Part shown: one piece after another, positions 7,812-16,847 of the stretch
How the letters are laid out: every line of letters begins with the position of its first letter
Numbering within the stretch: the first letter of the stretch is position 1
Assembly (NCBI RefSeq): GCF_017571525.1
Contig: NZ_JAGETY010000011.1
Coordinates: 62,001-126,000, forward strand
Reading direction: 5' to 3'
Source: Hymenobacter sp. BT559
GTDB taxonomy: Bacteria > Bacteroidota > Bacteroidia > Cytophagales > Hymenobacteraceae
DNA length: 64,000 nt
Translations under genes and position numbers: made by a program
Notes under the pieces: generated by a model
The model's input: the letters and a program-made list of their open reading frames with translations, nothing else
What the model was told of the DNA's origin: nothing
Databases searched by the model: none

Positions 7812-10800
7812 CTAGGCCAGTGTCAGCACCAGGTCGTCGGCCTGCACGCGGGTGCCCGACCCGAGCGCTACCGCGCCTACCGTCAAGTCGTCGGGGGCGG
7901 TGATGGTGGTTTCCATCTTCATGGCCTCGATGACAAAGAGCGGGGTGTTTTTTGCCACTTGCTGGCCAGCTTCCACGAGCACCTTGCTGAGCAGCCCTTG
8001 CAGCGGGGCGGCTATTTGCTTGGGGTTGGCGCGGTCGGCCTTGGCGTTGTGCACGGTTTTCACTTCTACGTGCTGGTCGCGCACTTCGAGGTTACGCGTC
8101 TGCCCATTCAGGGTGAAGAACACCGTGCGCATGCCCTCCTCATTTACCGGGCCTATCGACTGCAGACGGATGATAATCGACTTGCCTCTGGCAATTTCGA
8201 TGATGGTTTCCTCGCCTTCTTTCAGTCCGAAGAAAAAGACCGGCGTTTGAATGCGGCTAACATCGCCGTAGTTGAGCCGGAACTTCCAATACTCCTCAAA
8301 TACCTTGGGGTAAAGCAGGCTCGATAGCAAATCGGTGAACTGCGCGCCGGGGTGGCTTTCCTGAAATGCGGCCCATTCTTTCTCAAAATCGATGGGCGCC
8401 AGGTGCTCATTGGGCCGGTCGGTAAAGGGCTTTTCTTCCTTGAGCACCGCTTTTTGCACCTCGGCCGGCCAGCCCCCTAGCGGCTGGCCAATATCGCCGC
8501 GCAGCAGCTCGCGCACCGACTCCGGAAAGCTCAGGCTCTCGCCCCGGCTCACTACTTCTTCGGGGCTTAATTTATTGGAAACCATGAACAACGCCAGGTC
8601 GCCTACTACTTTCGACGAGGGCGTTACTTTCGGAATATCGCCCAGCAGCTGGTTGGCGTCGTGAAAGCGGTGCTTCACCTCCTCAAACCGGTCGAGCAGG
8701 CCTAGCGCCGCCGCCTGGGGCCGCAGGTTAGAATACTGCCCGCCCGGAATCTCGTGCTCGTACACCTCGGCCGTGCCCGCCAGCAGGCCGCTTTCGAAGG
8801 GGTAGTACTGCTCGCGCAACGCCTCCCAATAGTCGCTGAATTCATTCAGGCTCTGCTGATTGAACTCGCGGTGGCGCGGCGAGTGGCGCAGCATTTCTAC
8901 CGCCGAGTTAAAGTTGGGCTGCGAGGTAAGGCCCGAAAGGCCGCCCAGCGCCACGTCAACTACATTCACACCCGCCTCCACGGCTTTCAAATACGTAGCC
9001 GCTTGCAGGCTGCTCGTGTCGTGGGTGTGCAAATGAATGGGCAGCTTCACGGTGTCGCGCAGGGCCGGAATCAGCTCCTGCGCCGCATAGGGCTTCAGCA
9101 GGCCCGCCATGTCCTTGATGCAGAGGATGTGCGCGCCGGCATCTTCGAGCTGCTTGGCCAGGGTCAGGTAATACTGCAGGTTGTACTTGGGCCGGCTAGG
9201 GTCCAGAATATCGCCGGTGTAGCAGATACTGCCTTCGGCTAGCCCGGTGGTTTGCTTGCGCACAAACTGAATGCAGGCTTCCATACCCTTCATCCAGTTC
9301 AACGAGTCGAAAATGCGAAAAACGTCGATGCCCTTGGCGCCGGCCTCGGCCACAAAGCGTTCGGTCAGGTTATCGGGATAGGCCTTGTACCCCACCCCAT
9401 TAGCGCCCCTGATGAGCATTTGCAGCAGAATATTGGGCACGGCCTCGCGCAGGCGGGTCAGCCGGGCCCAGGGGTCTTCGTGCAAAAAGCGCAGCGCCAC
9501 GTCGAAGGTTGCGCCGCCCCACACTTCGAGCGAAAACGTCTGCGGGTGCTGCCGAGCGTAGCGGCCGGCCACCCGCAGCATGTCGATGGTGCGCATACGC
9601 GTGGCCAGCAGGCTCTGGTGGGCGTCGCGCAGCGTGGTGTCGGTGTAGTGAATGAGCGGCTCGGCTCGCAGCCATTCACCGAATTTTTCGGGGCCTAGCT
9701 CTTGTAGTTTTTGGCGGGTGCCGGGGGCGGGCGCCTGGCTGAGGTCGGCCTGGGGCAGCGGCGCTTTGCGCGGCTGGCGGCGCTCGTCCACGCGGCCGGC
9801 CACGTCGGGGTTGCCGTTCACTACCACCTCGCCTATGTAGTGCAGAAAGCGCGTGGCGCGGTCGAGCCGGGTCTTAAATTTCAGCAGGTCAGGATTATCC
9901 TTGATGAAATCGACGGTGGCGTGCCCGGCCTGAAACTCGGGGCTGCGCACAATATTCTGCAAAAACTGCATGTTCGTCTTTACCCCGCGCACCCGAAACT
10001 CGTCGAGGGTGCGCAGCATTTTCTGGGCCGCGCCCGCTAGGGTCGGCGCGTGGGCCGACACCTTGACAAGCAGCGAATCAAAGAACGGCGAGATAATCGC
10101 GCCCTGATACACCGAGCCCTGGTCGAGCCGAATGCCGAAGCCGCCCGCCGAGCGGTAGGCCACGATGGTGCCGTAGTCGGGCTTAAAGTCATTGGTGGCG
10201 TCTTCGGTGGTGATGCGGCATTGCACGGCCACGCCCATGCGCGGCACCGTCACGTCGGGCCCTAGCCCGATTTCGGGCGACTCGAGCGGGTAGCCTGAGG
10301 CGATATAAAGCTGGGTTTTGACGATATCGACGCCCGTTATCATCTCGGTCACGGTGTGCTCGACCTGAATGCGGGGGTTAACCTCAATAAAATAAATGCG
10401 GTCCAGCTCCGGGTTTACCAGAAACTCCACCGTGCCCACGTTGTCGTAGCCCACGGCCTTGCCGATTTGCAACGAATAGGCATACAGCCGCTGGCGCAAT
10501 GATTCGGTCAAATCGACGGCCGGTGCTACCTCCACTACCTTCTGAAAGCGACGCTGCACCGAGCAGTCGCGCTCATAGAGGTGGGTGAGGTGGCCATGCT
10601 GGTCGCCCACCAGTTGCACCTCAATGTGCTTGGGCCGCTCCACAAATTTTTCCAGAAACACCGTGTCGTCGCCAAAGGCATTCTGGGCCTCGTTGCGGGC
10701 CTCGAAGAAGCCTTTGCGCAGCTGCTCATCATCGCGAATCACGCGCATGCCGCGACCGCCCCCCCCGCTAGCCGCCTTCAGCATCACGGGATAGCCAATA

Positions 10801-11255
10801 CGGTGCGCCTCGGCCAAGGCCACGTCGATGTCGGTGAGGTCGGCCTCACTGCTTTCAATAAGTGGCACCTGGCACTTGAGCGCCACCTCTTTAGCGGCCA
10901 CCTTGTCGCCGAGCGCCTCCATTACCTCGGGGCGCGGCCCCACGAAAATGATGCCTTCTTCGCGGCAGCGCCGGGCTAGGGTCGCATTTTCGCTCAAAAA
11001 CCCGTAACCTGGGTGAATGGCGTCGGCCCCGTTTTCCTTGGCTACGCGAATAATGCCCTCTATGTCGAGGTAGGGCCGCAGCGGCTCATCGTCTCGGCCT
11101 ATCTGATAAGCCTCATCGGCCTTGTAGCGGTGCAGTGAGTTGCGGTCCTCATAGGTATAAATGCCAACGGTTGACATACCTAGCTCGGTGGCGGCGCGAA
11201 ACACGCGGATGGCTATTTCGCCGCGGTTGGCGACGAGCAGCTTCGTGATTTTCAT
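7812..11255 (-). CDS. pyc: Pyruvate carboxylase
   Basis: A 1147-residue biotin enzyme that makes oxaloacetate from pyruvate, bicarbonate and ATP. Domains in order: biotin carboxylase (residues ~1-460, with the ATP-grasp glycine loop SGGGGRGMRV and EVNPRIQVEHTVTE), carboxyltransferase (~530-830, starting DTTLRDAHQSLLATR, metal-site motifs HLHTHDTS), the PC tetramerisation/allosteric region, and a C-terminal biotinyl domain with the EAMKMET lysine. The single-chain length is typical of the family. It lies 73 bases downstream of argH on the same strand, so the arginine left arm may read into it; oxaloacetate feeds the aspartate that ArgG uses. Confidence 0.97.
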   Translation of the reverse strand: MKITKLLVANRGEIAIRVFRAATELGMSTVGIYTYEDRNSLHRYKADEAYQIGRDDEPLRPYLDIEGIIRVAKENGADAIHPGYGFLSENATLARRCREEGIIFVGPRPEVMEALGDKVAAKEVALKCQVPLIESSEADLTDIDVALAEAHRIGYPVMLKAASGGGGRGMRVIRDDEQLRKGFFEARNEAQNAFGDDTVFLEKFVERPKHIEVQLVGDQHGHLTHLYERDCSVQRRFQKVVEVAPAVDLTESLRQRLYAYSLQIGKAVGYDNVGTVEFLVNPELDRIYFIEVNPRIQVEHTVTEMITGVDIVKTQLYIASGYPLESPEIGLGPDVTVPRMGVAVQCRITTEDATNDFKPDYGTIVAYRSAGGFGIRLDQGSVYQGAIISPFFDSLLVKVSAHAPTLAGAAQKMLRTLDEFRVRGVKTNMQFLQNIVRSPEFQAGHATVDFIKDNPDLLKFKTRLDRATRFLHYIGEVVVNGNPDVAGRVDERRQPRKAPLPQADLSQAPAPGTRQKLQELGPEKFGEWLRAEPLIHYTDTTLRDAHQSLLATRMRTIDMLRVAGRYARQHPQTFSLEVWGGATFDVALRFLHEDPWARLTRLREAVPNILLQMLIRGANGVGYKAYPDNLTERFVAEAGAKGIDVFRIFDSLNWMKGMEACIQFVRKQTTGLAEGSICYTGDILDPSRPKYNLQYYLTLAKQLEDAGAHILCIKDMAGLLKPYAAQELIPALRDTVKLPIHLHTHDTSSLQAATYLKAVEAGVNVVDVALGGLSGLTSQPNFNSAVEMLRHSPRHREFNQQSLNEFSDYWEALREQYYPFESGLLAGTAEVYEHEIPGGQYSNLRPQAAALGLLDRFEEVKHRFHDANQLLGDIPKVTPSSKVVGDLALFMVSNKLSPEEVVSRGESLSFPESVRELLRGDIGQPLGGWPAEVQKAVLKEEKPFTDRPNEHLAPIDFEKEWAAFQESHPGAQFTDLLSSLLYPKVFEEYWKFRLNYGDVSRIQTPVFFFGLKEGEETIIEIARGKSIIIRLQSIGPVNEEGMRTVFFTLNGQTRNLEVRDQHVEVKTVHNAKADRANPKQIAAPLQGLLSKVLVEAGQQVAKNTPLFVIEAMKMETTITAPDDLTVGAVALGSGTRVQADDLVLTLA

Positions 11256-11328
11256 ACGGGTTTTGGTAGAAGTAGCGGCAGTTTGGCGGCTAAACTACGC
11301 CGCTGTCTGTCCCTTTCCTACCCCACCC

Positions 11329-12645
11329 CTAGCCCGCCGCCACCGGGCCAGCCCAGCTCAGGCGCTCGCGTGCCTGCCGCAAGCGCTCGCCCAGCTCGGC
11401 CAGCCCCGGCCGATGCACACTACCCAAGTGGCTGGCAGCAAACTCCTTATGCGGTACATACGTACCCGCATCTACCGCCTGGCCCACTTGCTTATACGCA
11501 TCCCGGAAGGGCACCCCGCGCTGAATGAGCTGGTTGATATTCTCGACCGAAAAAATAGCTTCGTATTTCGGTTGGTCTATCACGCCCGGCACTACTTCCA
11601 GCACGGGCACCGCGAAAAGCAGAATGTCCAGAATATTAGCAAACTGCATCATAGGCCGAAATAATATTTCCTTCAAAATCTGAAAGTCGCGGTGGTACCC
11701 GCTGGGCAGATTATTAATCGTAAGGATAATATCGTTCGGCAAAGCTTGCAGACGGTTGCAATGCGCCCGCACCAGTTCGAATACGTCGGGGTTTTTCTTG
11801 TGCGGCATAATGCTGGAGCCCGTCGTAAACTCCTTGGGCAGCTTCACAAAGCCTAAATCCTGGCTGTTGTACAACACGAGGTCATAGGCCAGCTTGCTCA
11901 GCGTGCCCGCCACACTGGCAATGGCAAAAGCCAGCGTTTTCTCCGTTTTGCCGCGCAGCATCTGCGCCCCCACTGCACTGATGGCCACGTTGCCGAAGCC
12001 CATCTCGCGCGTCGTCTGCTCACGGTCGATGCCAAAGCTGCTGCCAAAGCCGGCCCCCGACCCTAGCGGATTGTGGTCGGCCACCGTGTGCGCAGCTTCC
12101 AGCAAGCTCATATCCAGCAGCAAATGCTCGGCGTAGGCCCCGAACCACAGCCCGAAGCTGCTGGGCATCGCCGCCTGAAAGTGCGTATAGCCCGGTAATA
12201 AGTCGTTTTTATATTTCTCGCCTTGCTGTATTAATAATTCGGCTAATTCCAGAATTTTTGCACCAATCCTTTCGGTATAATCCTTAATAAATAATTGAAT
12301 GGCCGTCAGCACCTGGTCATTACGCGAGCGCGCCGTATGAATTTTTTTGCCTGCGTCGCCAAATTTCTCCGTTAAATAATACTCAATTTTTGAGTGTACG
12401 TCTTCAAATTCAGCTTCTATCTTAAACGTGCCGTTTTCGACCTGCGTCAGCAGCTCCTCGAGTCCTTGCAAAAGCTGGGCTTCTTCTTCCTTGGAGATTA
12501 AGCCAATGCTGGCCAGCATCTTGGCCTGCGCCTTTGAGGCCAGCATGTCGAATGGGGCCAGATACATATCCAGCTCCCGGTCTTGACCCACCGTAAACTG
12601 CTCGATTTTATCGTTAACCGAAAAGCCTTTTTCCCAGATTTTCAT
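11329..12645 (-). CDS. argH: Argininosuccinate lyase
   Basis: A 438-residue enzyme that splits argininosuccinate into arginine and fumarate, the last step of arginine synthesis. The start ATG at 12645 gives the normal N-terminus MKIWEKGF; a longer frame runs upstream without family similarity. The fumarase/aspartase superfamily signature GSSIMPHKKNPD carries the catalytic serine loop, and TARSRNDQV and YTHFQAAMP supply substrate-binding regions. It is the last gene of the left arginine arm (argB, M20 deacylase, argH). Parts of the gene (around 12180-12430) are visibly richer in A/T than the flanks. A set of short repeats fills the 106 bases before it. Confidence 0.96.
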   Translation of the reverse strand: MKIWEKGFSVNDKIEQFTVGQDRELDMYLAPFDMLASKAQAKMLASIGLISKEEEAQLLQGLEELLTQVENGTFKIEAEFEDVHSKIEYYLTEKFGDAGKKIHTARSRNDQVLTAIQLFIKDYTERIGAKILELAELLIQQGEKYKNDLLPGYTHFQAAMPSSFGLWFGAYAEHLLLDMSLLEAAHTVADHNPLGSGAGFGSSFGIDREQTTREMGFGNVAISAVGAQMLRGKTEKTLAFAIASVAGTLSKLAYDLVLYNSQDLGFVKLPKEFTTGSSIMPHKKNPDVFELVRAHCNRLQALPNDIILTINNLPSGYHRDFQILKEILFRPMMQFANILDILLFAVPVLEVVPGVIDQPKYEAIFSVENINQLIQRGVPFRDAYKQVGQAVDAGTYVPHKEFAASHLGSVHRPGLAELGERLRQARERLSWAGPVAAG

Positions 12646-12653
12646 AACGCGGG

Positions 12654-12751
12654 GTTGCGCAAGGTTAAAAGAAGTTGCGCAAGGTTTTCTTAGCTGACAA
12701 GTAGTTGAGTAGAGGCTGCGAAACCTCCTTTGCCCTTGCAAAACCTTGCGC
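12654..12751. repeat. Short direct and inverted repeats between deacylase gene and argH
   Basis: The 13-mer GTTGCGCAAGGTT occurs twice in direct orientation (12654-12666, 12674-12686), and an inverted copy (AAAACCTTGCGC, 12740-12751) closes the region at the stop of the upstream gene. The outer copies can fold into a large hairpin in the mRNA ahead of argH. Confidence 0.6.
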
Positions 12752-13819
12752 TTAAAATGTAAAGTCAGTCAGCAAATTAATGTAATCCGCAATGCCAGCG
12801 CGAATTTCACTCAGCAAAATATACTCATCCGGCGCGTGCGAGCGGGCACTGTCGCCGGGTCCCATTTTCAGGGTATTAAACCGCATTAACGCCTGGTCAG
12901 AAAGCGTGGGCGAGCCGTAGGTGCTTTTACCCATTTCAACGGCTTTACGTACCAGCGGATGGGCTAGCGAAATACCCGACGACTGCAAGTGCGTAGAGCG
13001 CGGCGTGATTTCGGCCTGTACATGCGCCCGCACCGTTGCCAGAATTTCTTCGTTAGAATAACATTCCGTAGGGCGCACATCGACCACGTAGCGGCATTCA
13101 TCTGGCACTACATTATGCTGCGTGCCGGCAGCAATCTGGGTCACGGTCATTTTTACCGGCCCTAGCAGCGGCGAGACTTCCGGAAACTCGTAGCCGCGCA
13201 GCCACGCAATATCATCCAGGGCCTTATACAGCGCGTTGTCACCTTCGTTGCGCGCAGCATGGCCGGTGCGCCCGCGGGCCACACCATCGAGCACGAGCAG
13301 TCCTTTTTCAGCCACCGCCGCATTCATGCCGCTGGGTTCACCCACTATGCCCAGGTCAATCTTTCCTAATTCCGGCAAAATACTTTTAATACCATTAGCA
13401 CCCGAAATTTCCTCTTCAGCCGTAATGGCGCAAATTAAATTAAACGCCGTAGTGCGGTCATTAAAATACCGAAAAGCAGCCAGCAAGCTCACCGCCGCCG
13501 CCCCAGCATCATTGCTACCCAGGCCAATTAATTTATCACCTTCCCGCACTGCCCCAAAAGGCGGGTACGTCCAGGCTACGCCCGGCTTTACGGTATCGTG
13601 GTGCGAATTAAGCAGGATAGTCGGCTTTTGCGGGTCAAAATCGCGGCTTACAGCCCACACATTATTACCCTGCCGCCGCGCAGGAATACCGTGCTGAGTT
13701 AAGAAATTCGCCAGAATATCAGCTGTGTCGGCTTCTTCGCGCGAAAATGACGGCGTTTGAATTAATTGACTTAATAACTCAATCGCTTCGTCACTAAGAC
13801 GAGTAATTACTTCAGACAT
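12752..13819 (-). CDS. argE: M20 N-acyl-citrulline/ornithine deacylase
   Basis: A 355-residue metallohydrolase. Motifs of the M20/ArgE-DapE family are in place: SHHDT (His73, Asp75), GSNDAGA (bridging Asp104), AEEE (Glu135 as general base, Glu136 as ligand), GEPSG and a C-terminal SHAPDEY. In organisms with an ArgF'-type transcarbamylase the acyl group is removed from N-acyl-citrulline rather than from N-acyl-ornithine; because argF' is present here I infer that this is the deacylase of that route. It overlaps argB upstream by 13 bases, indicating translational coupling, and is followed by argH. Acetyl versus succinyl preference is not readable. Confidence 0.88.
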   Translation of the reverse strand: MSEVITRLSDEAIELLSQLIQTPSFSREEADTADILANFLTQHGIPARRQGNNVWAVSRDFDPQKPTILLNSHHDTVKPGVAWTYPPFGAVREGDKLIGLGSNDAGAAAVSLLAAFRYFNDRTTAFNLICAITAEEEISGANGIKSILPELGKIDLGIVGEPSGMNAAVAEKGLLVLDGVARGRTGHAARNEGDNALYKALDDIAWLRGYEFPEVSPLLGPVKMTVTQIAAGTQHNVVPDECRYVVDVRPTECYSNEEILATVRAHVQAEITPRSTHLQSSGISLAHPLVRKAVEMGKSTYGSPTLSDQALMRFNTLKMGPGDSARSHAPDEYILLSEIRAGIADYINLLTDFTF

Positions 13820-14592
13820 AACACCGTATGTAGGTCAGAGCCAATATTAAGGGCATGTCCAATAATTACTTTCCTGACTCCGCTATTCAGCGCCGCAAAG
13901 GCATTTTCCAGCTTGGGCAGCATGCCATCGGCAATAACTCCCTGCTGCTTAAGCACAGCATAGCTGTCCGAATTAATTTCGGCAATTACTGATTGCTCAT
14001 TATTGATATCGCGCAGCACACCATTCTTCTCAAAGCAATAATGAAGAGTCACGTCAAACTCGCCAGCCAGGGCTACGGCTACCGCCGAGGCAATGGTATC
14101 GGCATTTGTATTTAATAAGTGCCCGCTCCCGTCGTGAATAATCGGACACAGCACTGGCGTAATACCAGCCTTAAGTAATTGCTGCAAAAAGGCAGCGTTC
14201 ACGCTGGCGGAGGTCAAATCGCCCACAAAGCCATAGTCAATATCCTTTACCGGCCGCTTAGTACCCTGTAATACGTTGCCATCGGCCCCGCTCAGGCCCA
14301 GCGCATTCACGCCCAGCTGCTGCAGCGCAGCAACAACCTGCTTATTGGTTTTGCCGGCGTAAAACATCACGACAATATCGAGCGTTGCGGCATCTGTCAC
14401 GCGGCGCCCGTTGATGAGCTGGGGCACCAGACCTAGCTCGCGCATCATGGTGCTAGCCCCTTTGCCTCCACCATGCACCAGCAGCTTGAGGCCGCTAGTG
14501 CCTGCCAACAGCTGCAGAAATTTACTTAGCTCGGCCGCATCATCAATAATACCGCCACCAATTTTATAAATCGTTATCTCTGTTTTGCTCAT
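13807..14592 (-). CDS. argB: N-acetylglutamate (acylglutamate) kinase
   Basis: A 261-residue amino-acid kinase that phosphorylates the side-chain carboxylate of N-acylglutamate, the second step of arginine synthesis. Features of the family: KIGGGII at residues 10-16, VHGGGKGAS (~39-47) for phosphate binding, GRRVTDAATL for the acylglutamate site, and a C-terminal nucleotide-binding lobe with DGMLPKLENA. It is the first gene of the left arm, overlapping the M20 deacylase by 13 bases. The region upstream is shared with the divergent right arm. Base composition is lower in G+C than in argG or carB. Confidence 0.95.
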   Translation of the reverse strand: MSKTEITIYKIGGGIIDDAAELSKFLQLLAGTSGLKLLVHGGGKGASTMMRELGLVPQLINGRRVTDAATLDIVVMFYAGKTNKQVVAALQQLGVNALGLSGADGNVLQGTKRPVKDIDYGFVGDLTSASVNAAFLQQLLKAGITPVLCPIIHDGSGHLLNTNADTIASAVAVALAGEFDVTLHYCFEKNGVLRDINNEQSVIAEINSDSYAVLKQQGVIADGMLPKLENAFAALNSGVRKVIIGHALNIGSDLHTVLCLK

Positions 14593-14997
14593 AATTACTT
14601 AATCGCTAGCTGCTGCCTACTAACGAAAAAAACTGCTCAGCCTATTGCAGGCAAAAGTAGGAACTTTTACCTTTGCGGCTCCATTATGGCCCCTGGTTTG
14701 CTAGTGCACTTACTAGCCCACGGCTCTTTCCTGCAATGACTTACTTGGCTCGCACCAATTTTCTGCTTTCCACCATGGCCCGCTTGGGCGTGGAAGGCGT
14801 GCGCCCCGTAGTTTGCGCATTGCTGCGACGACCCTAGCCGGCTTCAACTGCCGGGTGCTGGCTGCGAGCCAGCTTTGCTGAGCCACCTGTAAACGAGCTC
14901 GGCCACTTACCGATAGATTTCGGGTTTTCTGCCGCAACTCGCCGAGTCGAGGGCCGGTAAACTACGTTTCTCTCCTAAGTCTTTCCCTTCTACATAA
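14593..14997. other. 405-base divergent control region of the arginine cluster
   Basis: Separates argB (minus) from the GNAT gene (plus). It contains one good Bacteroidota-type promoter (14645-14675) close to argB, then about 320 bases before the plus-strand gene. In that stretch two tiny frames overlap by ATGA at 14736-14739 (17 and 33 codons). No known riboswitch or RNA gene is recognisable. The long leader between promoter and first gene is a likely place for regulation. Confidence 0.5.
14645..14675 (+). promoter_or_regulatory. Bacteroidota -33/-7 promoter for the right arginine arm
   Basis: TTG at 14645-14647 and TACCTTTG at 14668-14675 are separated by 20 bases, fitting the TTG / TAnnTTTG consensus of Bacteroidota sigma-ABfA promoters. 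The reverse strand carries TACTTTTG at 14652-14659 facing argB, so the two directions may share this imperfect dyad. The first plus-strand gene starts at 14998, leaving a long leader. Confidence 0.5.
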
Positions 14998-15540
14998 ATG
15001 ACAATACGGGTTGCGACAGCAGCAGACACGCAGTATGCGGACCTGCTGTGTCAATGGTACATCGAATCGGCCAAGCAGCGGGGCACTGGCATCGCGAAGC
15101 GCGACCCCGAGTACGTGAAAGCTAAAATGGTGCAGGGCAACGCTGTAATCGCGTTTGTCGATGACGAGCTAGCCGGCTTCTGCTATATCGAGACCTTCGA
15201 GAGCGGCAAGTTTGTGGCCAACTCGGGCCTCGTGGTAAACACCGAGCTGCGTAAGCACGGCCTGGGCCGCGCCATCAAGCGCGAAGTGTTTCGGCTTTCG
15301 CGCACCAAGTATCCCGACGCCAGGATTTTCGGCATCACGACCAGCCTGGCCGTAATGAAAATCAACAGCGACTTGGGCTACAAGCCGGTCACGTTTTCCG
15401 AGCTAACCACTAGTGAAGACTTTTGGAAAGGCTGCAAGAGCTGCAAAAACTTCGGCATCCTAATGGAAAACGAGCGCAAAATGTGCTTGTGCACGGGCAT
15501 GGTGTTCGACGATATCTCGGCGCCGCTGCCAGCGCGCTAG
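14998..15540 (+). CDS. GNAT acyltransferase, candidate N-acylglutamate synthase
   Basis: A 180-residue GNAT-fold protein. The acyl-CoA pyrophosphate loop appears as RKHGLGRAI (~85-93), preceded by strand 4 (SGLVVN). After the GNAT core come two cysteine pairs, C146xxC149 and C163xC165, which look like a metal site and are unusual for the fold. It is the first gene of the right arginine arm, directly before argG. No classical argA or argJ is seen in the window, so I infer that it makes N-acetyl- or N-succinyl-glutamate. The GNAT call is firm; the substrate is inference from position alone. It could instead be an unrelated acetyltransferase. Confidence 0.75.
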   Translation: MTIRVATAADTQYADLLCQWYIESAKQRGTGIAKRDPEYVKAKMVQGNAVIAFVDDELAGFCYIETFESGKFVANSGLVVNTELRKHGLGRAIKREVFRLSRTKYPDARIFGITTSLAVMKINSDLGYKPVTFSELTTSEDFWKGCKSCKNFGILMENERKMCLCTGMVFDDISAPLPAR

Positions 15541-15653
15541 TCGCCTGAAGAGCCGACTAGCGGAAACTAACGCCCACTCGCAGCTCGACATTTAGTAGCT
15601 TTATACTCAACTACAACAACGACTAGCGGATGAGCAGTCCGTTTTAACAGGCC

Positions 15654-16838
15654 ATGAAGAAAAAGGCAATTGTAGCGTACAGCGGCGGGCTCGACACGTC
15701 GTATTGCGTGGTGAACCTCTCGCGGGAGCACAACCTGGAGGTGCACACCGTTATCGTAAACTCGGGCGGTTTTTCGGCCGAAGAATTGGCAGCCATTGAG
15801 AAGCGCGCCTATGAGCTCGGCTCGGTGAAGCACGAGGTAATTGACATTACCCAGCGCTACTACCACGACTGCCTGCGCTACCTGCTGTTTGGCAACGTGC
15901 TGAAGAACGATACTTACCCGCTGAGTGTGAGTGCCGAGCGCATGTTTCAGGCCCTAGCCATTGCGGAGTATGCCAAGCGCGAAAACGCCGAATATATTGT
16001 GCACGGCAGCACCGGCGCCGGCAACGACCAGGTACGCTTCGACGTGGCCTTCGCCGTTATTTCCCCCACTACTGAGATTATCACGCCCATCCGCGACCAG
16101 AAGCTGTCGCGTCAGGCGGAGATACAATACCTGCAAGACCAGGGCTTTGAGATGAGCTGGGAGAAAGCCAAATACTCCATCAACCGGGGCATTTGGGGCA
16201 CCAGCGTAGGCGGCGTCGAAACGCTGACCTCGCGCCAGGCGCTGCCTGAAAGTGCTTACCCTACCCAACTTTCTAAAACGGAGCCTAGCCAGCTGGAAAT
16301 TACTTTCGAGCAAGGCGAGCCGGTAGCCCTCAACGGTCAGCGCATGGATGCTGTGTCGCTGATTCAGCAAGTAAATGATATTGCCGGCGCCTACGCCATT
16401 GGCCGCGATACGCACGTGGGCGATACCATCCTGGGTATCAAAGGCCGCGTGGGCTTTGAAGCGCCGGCTGCGCTGTTGCTCATTAAGGCGCACCACCTGC
16501 TGGAAAAGCACACGCTCTCGCGCTGGCAGCAGCTGCACAAGGAGCCGGTAGCTACCTGGTACGGCACGCTGCTGCACGAGGCGCAATACCTTGACCCCGC
16601 CATGCGCGATTTCGAGGCTTTCCTCCTGTCATCGCAAGCCCGCGTAACGGGCACGGTGTTCGTGGAGCTGCGCCCCTACCACTTCGAGCTGCTGGGTATC
16701 GAGTCGAAGTACGACATGATGCAATCGAAGGTGGCGACTTACGGTGAGGAAAACAACGCCTGGGATTCGCGTGATGCTCGCGGTTTTATTAAAATCTTCG
16801 GTAACCAGTTGAAGATTCACGCTTCGCTGGAGGACTAG
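15654..16838 (+). CDS. argG: Argininosuccinate synthase
   Basis: A 394-residue cytoplasmic enzyme that joins citrulline and aspartate with ATP. The N-terminal PP-loop AYSGGLDTS (residues 8-16) binds ATP, and HGSTGAGNDQVRF (around residue 118-130) is the conserved citrulline/aspartate-binding segment. Length is normal. It lies 113 bases after the GNAT gene and is separated from argC by a split palindromic repeat (16848-17010). Confidence 0.96.
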   Translation: MKKKAIVAYSGGLDTSYCVVNLSREHNLEVHTVIVNSGGFSAEELAAIEKRAYELGSVKHEVIDITQRYYHDCLRYLLFGNVLKNDTYPLSVSAERMFQALAIAEYAKRENAEYIVHGSTGAGNDQVRFDVAFAVISPTTEIITPIRDQKLSRQAEIQYLQDQGFEMSWEKAKYSINRGIWGTSVGGVETLTSRQALPESAYPTQLSKTEPSQLEITFEQGEPVALNGQRMDAVSLIQQVNDIAGAYAIGRDTHVGDTILGIKGRVGFEAPAALLLIKAHHLLEKHTLSRWQQLHKEPVATWYGTLLHEAQYLDPAMRDFEAFLLSSQARVTGTVFVELRPYHFELLGIESKYDMMQSKVATYGEENNAWDSRDARGFIKIFGNQLKIHASLED

Positions 16839-16847
16839 CTTGGCGTA

